Part shown: piece by piece, positions 51,120 through 62,521 of the stretch
Position numbering within the stretch: the first letter of the stretch is position 1
How the letters are laid out: the number at the start of each line of letters is the position of its first letter
Origin: Eledone cirrhosa
Taxonomy: Eukaryota > Mollusca > Cephalopoda > Octopoda > Eledonidae
Direction: 5' to 3'
Length of the DNA: 64,000 bases
Assembly (NCBI GenBank): GCA_964016885.1
Contig: OZ024757.1
Location: forward strand, 20,905,739 to 20,969,738
The notes under the pieces: model-generated
The model's input: the letters and a program-made list of their open reading frames with translations, nothing else
Told to the model about the DNA's origin: nothing
The model's database searches: none
Translations under genes and position numbers: made by a program

Positions 51120-54100
51120 CTTTGTACTGAGATTCATTTAGCTATGATATAATATTTTAGTAGAAAAAAAAAAAATGTCCTTTAAAATATTGTGAGGAAC
51201 CTAGCTACATCACAGCCAGCTTTCCCCCCACTTTAATCAGGGTATATATTATCTATGATAGCAACAAAAATAATTTGGTGCCTTTTAAATATTATTAGGG
51301 CCTTCCCTCTTTAACGTAGGTATAACATATTAATTATGATAACAATAAATATTTTGGTGCCTTTAAATATTATTAGGGCCTTCCCTCTTTAACGTATTAA
51401 TTATGATAACAATAAATAATTTGGTGCCTTTTAAATATTATTAGGGCCTTCCCTCTTTAACGTAGGTATAACATATTAATTATGATAACAATAAATAATT
51501 TGGTGCCTTTTAAATATTATTAGGGCCTTCCCTCTTTAACGTAGGTATAACATATTAATTATGATAACAATAAATATTTTGGTGCCTTTTAAATATTATT
51601 AGGGCCTTCCCTCTTTAACGTAGGTATAACATATTAATTATGATAACAATAAATATTTTGGTGCCTTTTAAATATTATTAGGGCCTTCCCTCTTTAACGT
51701 AGGTATAACATATTAATTATGATAACAATAAATATTTTGGTGCCTTTTAAATATTATTAGGGCCTTCCCTCTTTAACGTAGGTATAACATATTAATTATG
51801 ATAACAATAAATATTTTGGTGCCTTTTAAATATTATTAGGGCCTTCCCTCTTTAACGTAGGTATAACATATTAATTATGATAACAATAAATATTTTGGTG
51901 CCTTTTAAATATTATTAGGGCCTTCCCTCTTTAACGTAGGTATAACATATTAATTATGATAACAATAAATATTTTGGTGCCTTTTAAATATTATTAGGGC
52001 CTTCCCTCTTTAACGTAGGTATAACATATTAATTATGATAACAATAAATATTTTGGTGCCTTTTAAATATTATTAGGGCCTTCCCTCTTTAACGTAGGTA
52101 TAACATATTAATTATGATAACAATAAATATTTTGGTGCCTTTTAAATATTATTAGGGCCTTCCCTCTTTAACGTAGGTATAACATATTAATTATGATAAC
52201 AATAAATATTTTGGTGCCTTTTAAATATTATTAGGGCCTTCCCTCTTTAACGTAGGTATAACATATTAATTATGATAACAATAAATATTTTGGTGCCTTT
52301 TAAATATTATTAGGGCCTTCCCTCTTTAACGTAGGTATAACATATTAATTATGATAACAATAAATATTTTGGTGCCTTTTAAATATTATTAGGGCCTTCC
52401 CTCTTTAACGTAGGTATAACATATTAATTATGATAACAATAAATAATTTGGTGCCTTTTAAATATTATTAGGGCCTTCCCTCTTTAACGTAGGTATAACA
52501 TTAATTATGATAACAATAAATATTTTGGTGCCTTTTAAATATTATTAGGGCCTTCCCTCTTTAATGTAGGTATAACATATTAATTATGATAACAATAAAT
52601 AATTTGGTGCCTTTTAAATATTATTAGGGCCTTCCCTCTTTAACGTAGGTATAACATATTAATTATGATAACAATAAATAATTTGGTGCCTTTTAAATAT
52701 TATTAGGGCCTTCCCTCTTTAACGTATTAATTATGATAACAATAAATAATTTGGTGCCTTTTAAATATTATTAGGGCCTTCCCTCTTTAACGTAGGTATA
52801 ACATTAATTATGATAACAATAAATATTTTGGTGCCTTTTAAATATTATTAGGGCCTTCCCTCTTTAACGTATTAATTATGATAACAATAAATAATTTGGT
52901 GCCTTTTAAATATTATTAGGGCCTTCCCTCTTTAACGTAGGTATAACATATTAATTATGATAACAATAAATAATTTGGTGCCTTTTAAATATTATTAGGG
53001 CCTTCCCTCTTTAACGTATTAATTATGATAACAATAAATAATTTGGTGCCTTTTAAATATTATTAGGGCCTTCCCTCTTTAACGTAGGTATAACATATTA
53101 ATTATGATAACAATAAATAATTTGGTGCCTTTTAAATATTATTAGGGCCTTCCCTCTTTAACGTAGGTATAACATATTAATTATGATAACAATAAATATT
53201 TTGGTGCCTTTTAAATATTATTAGGGCCTTCCCTCTTTAACGTAGGTATAACATATTAATTATGATAACAATAAATATTTTGGTGCCTTTTAAATATTAT
53301 TAGGGCCTTCCCTCTTTAACGTAGGTATAACATATTAATTATGATAACAATAAATATTTTGGTGCCTTTTAAATATTATTAGGGCCTTCCCTCTTTAACG
53401 TAGGTATAACATATTAATTATGATAACAATAAATATTTTGGTGCCTTTTAAATATTATTAGGGCCTTCCCTCTTTAACGTAGGTATAACATATTAATTAT
53501 GATAACAATAAATATTTTGGTGCCTTTTAAATATTATTAGGGCCTTCCCTCTTTAACGTAGGTATAACATATTAATTATGATAACAATAAATATTTTGGT
53601 GCCTTTTAAATATTATTAGGGCCTTCCCTCTTTAACGTAGGTATAACATATTAATTATGATAACAATAAATATTTTGGTGCCTTTTAAATATTATTAGGG
53701 CCTTCCCTCTTTAACGTAGGTATAACATATTAATTATGATAACAATAAATATTTTGGTGCCTTTTAAATATTATTAGGGCCTTCCCTCTTTAACGTAGGT
53801 ATAACATATTAATTATGATAACAATAAATATTTTGGTGCCTTTTAAATATTATTAGGGCCTTCCCTCTTTAACGTAGGTATAACATATTAATTATGATAA
53901 CAATAAATATTTTGGTGCCTTTTAAATATTATTAGGGCCTTCCCTCTTTAACGTAGGTATAACATATTAATTATGATAACAATAAATATTTTGGTGCCTT
54001 TTAAATATTATTAGGGCCTTCCCTCTTTAACGTAGGTATAACATTAATTATGATAACAATAAATAATTTGGTGCCTTTTAAATATTATTAGGGCCTTCCC

Positions 54101-55800
54101 TCTTTAACGTATTAATTATGATAACAATAAATAATTTGGTGCCTTTTAAATATTATTAGGGCCTTCCCTCTTTAACGTAGGTATAACATTAATTATGATA
54201 ACAATAAATATTTTGGTGCCTTTTAAATATTATTAGGGCCTTCCCTCATTAACGTATTAATTATGATAACAATAAATAATTTGGTGCCTTTTAAATATTA
54301 TTAGGGCCTTCCCTCTTTAACGTAGGTATAACATATTAATTATGATAACAATAAATAATTTGGTGCCTTTTAAATATTATTAGGGCCTTCCCTCTTTAAC
54401 GTATTAATTATGATAACAATAAATAATTTGGTGCCTTTTAAATATTATTAGGGCCTTCCCTCTTTAACGTAGGTATAACATTAATTATGATAACAATAAA
54501 TATTTTGGTGCCTTTTAAATATTATTAGGGCCTTCCCTCTTTAACGTATTAATTATGATAACAATAAATATTTTGGTGCCTTTTAAATATTATTAGGGCC
54601 TTCCCTCTTTAACGTATTAATTATGATAACAATAAATAATTTGGTGCCTTTTAAATATTATTAGGGCCTTCCCTCTTTAACGTATTAATTATGATAACAA
54701 TAAATAATTTGGTGCCTTTTAAATATTATTAGGGCCTTCCCTCTTTAACGTATTAATTATGATAACAATAAATAATTTGGTGCCTTTTAAATATTATTAG
54801 GGCCTTCCCTCTTTAACGTATTAATTATGATAACAATAAATAATTTGGTGCCTTTTAAATATTATTAGGGCCTTCCCTCTTTAACGTATTAATTATGATA
54901 ACAATAAATAATTTGGTGCCTTTTAAATATTATTAGGGCCTTCCCTCTTTAACGTATTAATTATGATAACAATAAATAATTTGGTGCCTTTTAAATATTA
55001 TTAGGGCCTTCCCTCTTTAACGTAGGTATAACATATTAATTATGATAACAATAAATAATTTGGTGCCTTTTAAATATTATTAGGGCCTTCCCTCTTTAAC
55101 GTAGGTATAACATATTAATTATGATAACAATAAATATTTTGGTGCCTTTTAAATATTATTAGGGCCTTCCCTCTTTAACGTATTAATTATGATAACAATA
55201 AATATTTTGGTGCCTTTTAAATATTATTAGGGCCTTCCCTCTTTAACGTAGGTATAACATATTAATTATGATAACAATAAATAATTTGGTGCCTTTTAAA
55301 TATTATTAGGGCCTTCCCTCTTTAACGTAGGTATAACATTAATTATGATAACAATAAATATTTTGGTGCCTTTTAAATATTATTAGGGTCCTAGCTATAT
55401 CACAGCCAGCTTTTCCTCTTTAACTTAGGTATAATATATTATTTATGATAGCAACAAATAATTTGGTGCCCTTTAAATATTATTAGGGCCCTAGCTACTT
55501 AACAGTCAGCCTTTCCCACTTTATTCTAGATATATTATATTACCTATGATAGCAACAACATAAATTTGGTGCCCTTTAAATATTGTGAGAGCCCTGGTTA
55601 CATCACAGTCAGTCTTCCCTTCTTTAACCTAAGTATAATATGTTATTTATGATACCAACAAAATTAATTAAAGGCCCTCGGCTTCAGCATAGTAGGCTTC
55701 CCCCAACTTTAACCTAGCTATAATATGTTATATATGATAGCATCAAAATTAACTAAGGGCCCTTGGCCCCAGTGTAGCCACCCTCCCACTAAATTTAATC
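51120..55800. repeat. 79-bp satellite array, about 55 core units with longer diverged edges
   Basis: The core unit reads AACGTAGGTATAACATATTA, ATTATGATAACAATAAATAT, TTTGGTGCCTTTTAAATATT, ATTAGGGCCTTCCCTCTTT (79 bp). A 68-bp form lacks GGTATAACATA. A 77-bp form lacks AT. Core units from about 51290 to 55380 are nearly identical. At both edges (51120-51290, 55380-55800) units are diverged and about 100 bp, with an extra CTAGCTACATCACAGCCAGC segment. No coding capacity. Confidence 0.96.
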
Positions 55801-56035
55801 CAATGCCATGCTCCAGAGTATCTTAGTTTTTTTCTTTCCACTCTGGTGATTCTGTGAATGAATTCTCTTATGACAGATCTAAATGGAGAGGTTAATAGCT
55901 GAAAGGTTTGAGGTTAATAGAATTATCTCTAACTTCACTTTATCTCCTCCTTCACCTTCTTCCTTTAACTTGACACTTCATCTACCTACAAATTGCTGTC
56001 TGATTTTTTAGCCCCCAAATTCTCTCCCTACATAT
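55801..56035. other. Unique spacer
   Basis: No feature recognised. Confidence 0.5.
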
Positions 56036-56232
56036 TTATCTACCTACCTACCTACCTCTTTGTCTGTCTCTCTCTCTCTATCTATCTATCTACCTATCTA
56101 CCTACCTACCTACCTACCTACCTACCTACCCCTTTGTCTGTCTCTCTATCCATCTATCTATCTATCTACCTATCTCTTTGTCTGTCTCTCTATCCATCTA
56201 TCTATCTATCTACCTACCTCTTTGTCTGTCTC

Positions 56233-56269
<37 letters not shown>

Positions 56270-56311
56270 TTATCTCTCAATCTATCTATCTATTTATCTA
56301 GCTATCTATCC
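56036..56311. repeat. (CTAT)n/(CTAC)n block with CTCTTTGTCTGTCTCTC inserts
   Basis: Tetramer tract with about four spaced TTTGTCTGTCTCTC blocks. Frames (Leu/Ser/Tyr) are artefacts. Confidence 0.94.
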
Positions 56312-56760
56312 AGAGGTTATATGGTGGTCGAGGTTAAAAGGGCTGAGGTCAGACACCTTTCTCTCCGGCGAGCAACTGATTCGTTTTTTTCAAATATCAT
56401 TTCGGAAGAGGAATCAGGATGGAGAGAGAGGTGCTGTACCCCAGCAAATTTTATAAAAGGTGGGTGAATGTGCCAAAGATGGCCCGAGTGGTTGGGCCTT
56501 CTCTCTATATAAGCCTGTAGGTTGAGGAAAAAGAGAAAGAGAGAAAGGGAGTACTCACTCTTGGTGCTCCTGGAGATGAGGGTTGTACATTTTCTCGGGG
56601 TGAGTACAACCCCAGTGTAACGGGATTTCAATTGTTATTTGTTATTTTATTAATAGTTTTATTTTCATATACCTGTATGTAAACTCCTCATTTGTATTTG
56701 TCCCCTTCTTTTGTGCCCTTGTGGCTAATAAAGAAATTTATCTATTCATCTGTCTATCAT
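56312..56760. other. Unsorted segment, possibly part of an LTR
   Basis: From about 56618 the sequence starts TGTAACGGGATTTC and carries an AATAAA signal near 56728. That would fit an LTR, but I see no second LTR, no primer-binding site and no target duplication. The 104-codon minus frame has no recognised motif. Confidence 0.25.
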
Positions 56761-56809
56761 TTTATCTATCTATCAACCTATCTATCTACCTGATATTATA
56801 TTTGGGTGG

Positions 56810-56917
56810 CAAATCCCGCCGAGGTTGACTTTGCCTTTCATCCTTACGGGGTCGATAAAATAAAGTACCAGTAATGCACTGGGGATAATTACTGGCCTTG
56901 TGCCAAAAGTAGAAACA
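56810..56917 (+). mobile_element. 5'-truncated SINE-C with 15-bp target duplication
   Basis: The insert starts CAAATCCCGCCGAGG and ends AGAAACA. ATTATATTTGGGTGG occurs exactly at 56795-56809 and 56918-56932. Confidence 0.92.
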
Positions 56918-56930
56918 ATTATATTTGGGT

Positions 56931-57116
56931 GGATTGGCAGTATCAGTAGAGAGTCGGACACCGTGCTTTGATGCATAGAGTTATGGTCCTTTATGTTCTG
57001 AGCTCAAATCCTGCCGAGGTTAACTTTGCCTTTCATCCTTACGGGGTCGATAAAATAAAGTACCTGTAATGTACTGGGATAATTACTGGCCTTGTGCCAA
57101 AAGTAGAAAGAATTAT
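56931..57116 (+). mobile_element. SINE-C, full length
   Basis: GGATTGGCAGTATCAGTAGA head, box B GAGCTCAAATCCTG, tail AGAAAGAATTAT. The truncated SINE-C above inserted in its 5' flank. Confidence 0.9.
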
Positions 57117-57217
57117 ATTTATCTAATCTATCTAGCTACCTATCTGTCTATCTCATTGTTTGTCAATCTATTTTCCTATCTATCTGTTGCCTGATTGTCA
57201 TTCTCTCTGCCTGCCTG

Positions 57218-57330
<113 letters not shown>

Positions 57331-57373
57331 CAGCCTACATACATACTTAGCTATCTATTTACCTATCTATCTA

Positions 57374-57407
57374 CCTAAATACATACATAAGTATGTATTT
57401 AGGTAGA
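57374..57407. repeat. Short perfect palindrome
   Basis: TACCTAAATACATACAT against its complement, centred near 57391. Confidence 0.8.
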
Positions 57408-57415
57408 TGGATAGA

Positions 57416-57702
57416 CACCACACCACACCACACCACACCACACCACACCCCCCGCCCCGCCCCGCGCCACACGCCACGCCACGCCACCCCACCCCACCCC
57501 ACACCACACTACACTACACTACACTACACTACACTACACTACACTACACCACACCACACCACACCACACCACACCACACTACACTACACTACACTACCCT
57601 ACCCTACCCTACCCTACCCTACCCTACACTACACTACACCACACTACCCTACCCTACCCTACCCTACACTACACTACACTACACTACACTACACTACACT
57701 AT
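57416..57702. repeat. (CACAC/CACTA/CCCTA) pentamer block
   Basis: ACACC, CACTA and CCCTA pentamers. It is related in sense to 45890-46470 on the other strand. The CCCTA runs are pentamers, not the CCCTAA telomere hexamer. Confidence 0.94.
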
Positions 57703-57732
57703 GTATGTATTTATGTATGTATGCATGTGCAG

Positions 57733-57734
<2 letters not shown>

Positions 57735-57790
<56 letters not shown>
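57735..57790. repeat. (TA)n tract
   Basis: Pure TA. Confidence 0.97.
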
Positions 57791-57793
<3 letters not shown>

Positions 57794-57824
57794 TTGTTTT
57801 TTTCTCGTTGCTTTGGTCCTTGTG

Positions 57825-58046
57825 GTTGGCTCACCGGCCGCAGTCTTCAATTAGTCAAGCTGTCTAAACGTAATGTTATTACTCTAAGGTAAAACTACCT
57901 CATTGAGTGCTTAGCTGCACATTCCGGATTGCATTCATTAGCTTAGCTGCACATTCCGGATTGCATTCATTAGCTTAGCTGCACATTCCGGATTGCATTC
58001 ATTAGCTTAGCTGCAGCCAGAGCTTCGATTATGCTGAACTTCCATT

Positions 58047-58048
<2 letters not shown>
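57825..58048 (-). mobile_element. WKYSIVEA repeat, copy 3, with 32-bp triplication
   Basis: On the minus strand: [21 protein letters not shown] 32-bp unit GCTTAGCTGCACATTCCGGA, TTGCATTCATTA (plus strand) then repeats from 57909, 57941 and 57973. The 3' region with GTAATAACATTACG follows. Confidence 0.65.
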
Positions 58049-58102
<54 letters not shown>

Positions 58103-58135
58103 AATACATAAACGGAGAAAGCTAATAGCGATATA

Positions 58136-58182
<47 letters not shown>
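58049..58182. repeat. Two (TA)n tracts
   Basis: Separated by AAATACATAAACGGAGAAAG. Confidence 0.9.
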
Positions 58183-58184
<2 letters not shown>

Positions 58185-58528
58185 TCATCATCATCATCAT
58201 TTCATTTTACGTCCGCTTTTTCCCTGCTTGCAAGGGTGGGACGGGAGCTGATTCTGTCTTGATTTCTACAGCTGGATGCCCTTCCTAACACCAACCTCAT
58301 TTTACAGTGAGTGCTGGGTGCTTTTTTGCTGTGGCACCTCCACGACCACTTTACAGTGGAATGATAGGGACCCCAGTCCCTATCATCTCATTTCTACAGC
58401 TGAGTAAACTGGAGCAATGTGAAATAAAGTGTCTTGCTCAAGGAAACAACACATCACCCAGTCTGAGAATTGAACTCACAACCTTTCGATTGCAAGGCCA
58501 ATGCTCTAACCACTAAGCCATGTGCCTC
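58183..58528 (-). mobile_element. SINE-A, full length
   Basis: Intact head boxes and tail with (ATG)n. (TA)n at both ends. Confidence 0.94.
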
Positions 58529-58540
58529 CATATATATATA

Positions 58541-58763
58541 TTTACTCAGCTGTAGAAATGAGATGATAGGGACTGGGGTCCCTAACATTCCACTGTAAAG
58601 TGGTCGTGTAGGCGCCATGGAAAAAAAGCACCCAGCACTCACTGTAAATGAGGTTGGTGTTAGGAAGGGCATACAGCTGTAGAAATCAAGCCAGTGTCAG
58701 TTCTCGTCCCACCCTTGCAAGCAGGGAAAAGCAGACGTAAAATAAAATGATGATGAAATGATG
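58541..58763 (+). mobile_element. SINE-A, 5' truncated
   Basis: Starts TTTACTCAGCTGTAGAAATG just after (TA)n. One module (AGTGGTCGTGTAGGCGCC) and the standard tail. Confidence 0.92.
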
Positions 58764-58794
58764 AAGGAAGAGTGGTAAGGAATCATATATATAT

Positions 58795-58862
58795 ATACTC
58801 TGTTTCCAGAAATAGCCGGCAAAACGGCTCGAGCTCTGCTGTCGGGGTCTTGAACATTTTCC

Positions 58863-58866
<4 letters not shown>
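58795..58866. mobile_element. Fragment of the 43656-type foldback
   Basis: CCAGAAATAGCCGGCAAAAC, GGCTCGAGCTCTGCTGTCGG, GGTCTTG is a diverged arm piece between (TA)n tracts. Confidence 0.75.
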
Positions 58867-58917
<51 letters not shown>

Positions 58918-58919
<2 letters not shown>

Positions 58920-59207
58920 TGGTACCACAACATCCAGTCCGAAACAAAAGAGGTCGTGTAGGTGTCACGACAAAAAACAAACACACAGTCCACGCTGTAA
59001 TGTGGCCGTGTAGGTAACATGGTAAAAACCTCCCAGTCCACACTGTAAACGTGGTTGGTGTTAGGAAGGGCATCCAGCCGTAGAAAACCCACCAGACAGT
59101 CCTATGCAAGCAAGACAACCACTCTTGCCTGAAGTGGGGAAAACTCCCGTCCAAACCCATGCCAGCGTGGAAGATGGACGTTAAACGATGATGATGATGA
59201 TGATGAT
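58918..59207 (+). mobile_element. SINE-B, full length as far as I can judge
   Basis: GTTGGTACCACAACATCC, one CAGTCCACGCTGTAA block, GTTAGGAAGGGCATCCAGCC, and the tail CATGCCAGCGTGGAAGATGG, ACGTTAAACGATGATGATG. Confidence 0.9.
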
Positions 59208-59531
59208 ATATGACATGAAGTAATGATTGAGTGAATTACTCATTTGAAGTAAACTCACTTTCAAATAGTCACTTTCTACCTCCATTCAAAATACTTTTGT
59301 CTGACTGATACACTAAATTCACATCACATGTAAACTGTCTGTGTACAATTGCTTCAGAAGAGAATTACAATACTACAATGTTGAACTAATATATCTTCCC
59401 AACGTTTATTAAATATGAGAAGTTACAAATATTACACACTGAACTTCATAAATTGCTCTGCATCTATAATTTTATTTTGACAATAGAGATGTGTTATGAG
59501 ACAACACTATTGGTTTCTACTAAGTAATGCG
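59208..59531. other. Unique AT-rich spacer
   Basis: No feature recognised. Confidence 0.5.
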
Positions 59532-60100
59532 GATGTGGTGGCATGTGGCCTAGTGGAAAGTGTGTTGGACTTATGATCATAATGAATTCCATGTGTCTAA
59601 CACACGTGGACATGCCTACTAAGTCAGAAAACAGCACAGCTCCCATGACTTTCGGAAACATTTTTTCACGCCCGCCCAGAGTTGCTGAAGCATGGAACAA
59701 ACTACCTGCATCAGTTGTTAGCTGCTGGGACACTGCGTCCTTCAAAACCTCTGAGCTTCCTGATATTCCCCCTCATACACTGTTCATTTTCCTGACATTT
59801 GTACATTATTCTATGTATTATACATGCATCTTTGATGAGTTGTAGTGCACCTGAGCACTGTACACAATAATTTAATTATATCATAATGTTGTAGGTTGAT
59901 TCCTGGACTGGGTTGTGTGTTGTGTTCTTGAGCAAGACACTTCATTTCCTGTTGCTACTCAGCTGAAAATGAGTACCAGCAATATTTGGGGGTTTAACCC
60001 TGTAATGGACTGGTGTCCTGTCCAAGGGGAAGTCTTGTTCTCTCAGTCACTTAATGCCACAGAAACCAGGATAAGCACCAACCTGAGGAGCCTTGGTAAA
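59532..60100 (+). mobile_element. SINE-D split by a LINE insertion
   Basis: The head GGTGGCATGTGGCCTAGTGG with ATGATCATAATG ends at 59584. The rest, TTGTAGGTTGATTCCTGGAC (B box) to ATAAGCACCAACCTGAGGAG, resumes at 59889. The insertion separates the A and B boxes. Confidence 0.88.
59585..59879 (+). pseudogene. 5'-truncated CR1/Jockey-like LINE insertion with 9-bp target duplication
   Basis: It encodes VSNTRGHAY, a stop, VRKQHSSHDF, then (frameshifted) RVAEAWNKLPASVVSCWDTA, SFKTSELPD and a stop at 59845. It is the same family as 12715-13160 and shows its natural C-terminus. The 3' UTR ends GAGCACTGTACACAATAATT. ATCATAATG is found exactly on both sides (59576-59584 and 59880-59888). Confidence 0.9.
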
Positions 60101-60335
60101 TGAGGATACAGCATGGCCAAATGGTTAAGAAATTAATTTTGTAATTATTTAGTCCCAGGTTCAATCTTGGGCAAATGCCATTTACCATAGCCTCATGTCA
60201 ATCTAAATCTTGTGGTGGAATACTTAGGCCATGTACAGAGCACACAATGCATCACCCAGACTGGAAATTGAACTCACAACCTCATGATTAGAAGCCCAAA
60301 GTTCTAGCCACTAAACCATGCACAATGATCAAGAA
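60101..60335. mobile_element. SINE-D-like fragments, two orientations
   Basis: GGATACAGCATGGCCAAATG with GGTTCAATCTTGGGC (plus). Then ATCACCCAGACTGGAAATTG, AACTCACAACC with CTAGCCACTAAACCATGC (minus, closer to the SINE-A head). Confidence 0.55.
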
Positions 60336-60436
60336 TTTAGAGGGATTGATTAATGTAACCAACTTTCTTCTTATTAAGTTGGGGTTTGCAGCATAACTTA
60401 AGAAAGGTTCTTATGTAAAATTATGATTTTAGATAA

Positions 60437-60606
60437 ATACTAGCAGAATGGCCCGGCATTGCTTGGGATTTGCTCTAGGGTTCTTAAATATTTGATATAT
60501 ATTTATCCTTATCGAGCCTCGTGAAATAACTACGTTTGTTTATATTTTGTTATTGTGTATGCAAATATATCTGTACACGAATATATAATTATATATATAT
60601 ATAAAC
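60437..60606 (+). mobile_element. ACTAGCAG-type element
   Basis: ACTAGCAGAATGGCCCGGCA, TTGCTTGGG to ACGAATATATAATTATATA. About 85-90% similar by eye to 39268-39435. Confidence 0.6.
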
Positions 60607-60841
60607 TGTATATATAACAGTACAGAGAAGTATGGAATACCTCAGCCTCGGGATGTTTTCTACATTTTGTGCTTATAAAAAAAATTTGTCGTAGATTACC
60701 ATGGGTTTTTTCCGTGCGAAGAAAATCAATACTTTATCGCGAAATAAATACTTTTGTTTATATTTTGTTATCAAGCTTTTATTTAAAACAAAACAAAGGG
60801 ATTTTACATAAAATTATGATGGAAGGATTTTAGCTAGATAT

Positions 60842-61057
60842 AATGGTTTCTGATTTAGGCACAAGGCCAACAATTTTGGGGGAGGGGTAAGTCGATTAAA
60901 TTGACCCCAGTGTATTACTGGCGTTTTATTTTATAGACCCTGTAAGGATGAACGGCAAAGCTAACTTTGGTGGCATTTGAACTAAGAAAGTAAAGAGATG
61001 TAACTATATGCAGTGTAGCATGTTGTCTGAGACTCTATCGATACTGCTAATCCACCA
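60842..61057 (-). mobile_element. SINE-C, longer subfamily, diverged
   Basis: Contains the GGGGTAAGTCGATTAAATTG segment seen (inverted) at 15373. Tail AATGGTTTCTGATTTAGGC. Confidence 0.82.
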
Positions 61058-61444
61058 TTTTAGCTAGATATAATGACTTTAAAACAAGAAGTTTTGTATC
61101 ATAAAATAAGTCATGGTTTCAGTCAATTTGGTTTCTAATGAAAGACACTACCAACAGTTTTCAAATGATTTTGAAAATAATCAAGAGTTTGGAAGGATTT
61201 AGTAATTTAATTAAATTTCTTATTATTAAGCTGATGTTTGGAACATAATTTTATTTAAAAATTATGACATAAAATTATGATGGAAGATTTTTAGATAAAA
61301 ATAAAGACTTTAAAGATTTTGTTACCATATAACTAATGAAAAACACAAATAATTTTGAAAACAATCAGAAATTTAACCAACTTTCTCATTATTCAACTGA
61401 TATTTGAAACATAATCTGATAAAAAATCTCTGATGTAAAATTAT

Positions 61445-61540
61445 AATTGTTTCTACTTTTGGCACAAGGACAGCAATTACCCAGTGTATTACTGGTACTT
61501 TATTTTATCGACGCCGTATGGATGGAAGGCAAAGTTATAA
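61445..61540 (-). mobile_element. SINE-C 3' half
   Basis: AATTGTTTCTACTTTTGGC to GGAAGGCAAAGTTA. Confidence 0.88.
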
Positions 61541-61814
61541 TGGAAGGTTTTTAGATAAATATAAAGACTAAATATTTCATTACTTTATTTCTAATAAAAT
61601 TCACTCTTTAGGATTTTTAAAATAATTTTGAAAATTATCAAGAATTTGGAAGGATTTAGTAATATAACTTTCTCATAATTCAGCTGATATTTGGATCATA
61701 ATTTGATAAAGATTTCTGATATAAAATAATAATGGAAGGATTTAAGATAAAAACAAAAAGATAAACTATGTCAATGTCAATATATGGTATATTTAATGAT
61801 ATACAGGATGTTTA

Positions 61815-62060
61815 TGAAAGACAGTGCCAGATTAAGTTTTACCACTGAAGGGAGACCTGCCCCAAAGTCTTACAAGGGATAAGACCCTGTTGAAGGAACC
61901 CAAATAACAGGTTGAGGGTTAAACTGGATGATGGATTAAATTTTACTACTCAAGGGAGATCTGGACCAAATACTTGCAACAAACTGGACCCTGTTAAAAG
62001 CACCCAAATGCCAAGTCAAGGGTTAAATTAGGTGAGAGATTAAGTTTGATGGCCCAAGAA
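61815..62060. repeat. Two to three degenerate units of about 105 bp
   Basis: AGATTAAGTTTTACCACTGA, GGATTAAATTTTACTACTCA and AGATTAAGTTTGATGGCCC begin successive units, each with CAAGGGAGA, GACCCTGTT and GGGTTAAA landmarks. Confidence 0.65.
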
Positions 62061-62520
62061 TATCTCAGTAGGGTTTGAACTCAGAAATGGAAAGTGTCGG
62101 AAAAGAAATAACACAAAAAGTTCTACCCAATGTTCTAATGCTTCTACTAATCCCCACCCACAGCCCCAACCCTCCATATGGACAGGTATGCTTTAAATAA
62201 TAGTTTGACTCAACCAGGGCTGACATGCAGGTAAACAAAAGCAGCTTTCAAAGGGGGGGGGGGTGATGGATATTTCTTTTTTTTTTTTTTAGAAACACAT
62301 CACGCAAGAGAGTTTTTATGGAATACTTGATAATGTTTTAGAGCAAAAACTGAGACATTTTGAAAATATAATTGAGAGTCTTAGTAAGACATTGCGAAAA
62401 GAACAGATAATAAAAATGCAGAAAAATAAAATAACTATAACAACAAATATAAAAAAAAACCAATCAAACACAAAAGTAACTATTTTAAACTTTGTGCATA
62501 TATATAAATGTATGTATATA
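62061..62520. other. AT-rich spacer
   Basis: A G run followed by a T run near 62250-62290. No gene. Confidence 0.5.
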
Positions 62521-62521
62521 T

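Larger units (their letters stand above)
60607..61760. repeat. Old degenerate direct repeats with SINE-C insertions
   Basis: AAAATTATGATGGAAGGATTTTAG-like starts recur near 60812, 61058 (partial), 61270, 61540 and 61722. Each is followed by GATAAA.ATAAAGACTTTAAA and TTTTGAAAATAATCAAGA-like segments. Two SINE-C copies are embedded. Confidence 0.6.

Noticed and set aside
51250..55390. TTAGGG telomere signal in each 79-bp unit
   Set aside because: Only one isolated TTAGGG occurs per unit. There is no tandem telomere array.
56618..56760. Solo LTR beginning TGTAACGGGA
   Set aside because: An AATAAA and a TG start alone are weak. No CA end, target duplication or partner LTR was found.
57590..57670. 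Interstitial telomere repeat
   Set aside because: The run is the pentamer CCCTA, not the hexamer CCCTAA, and it grades into CACTA and CACAC pentamers.
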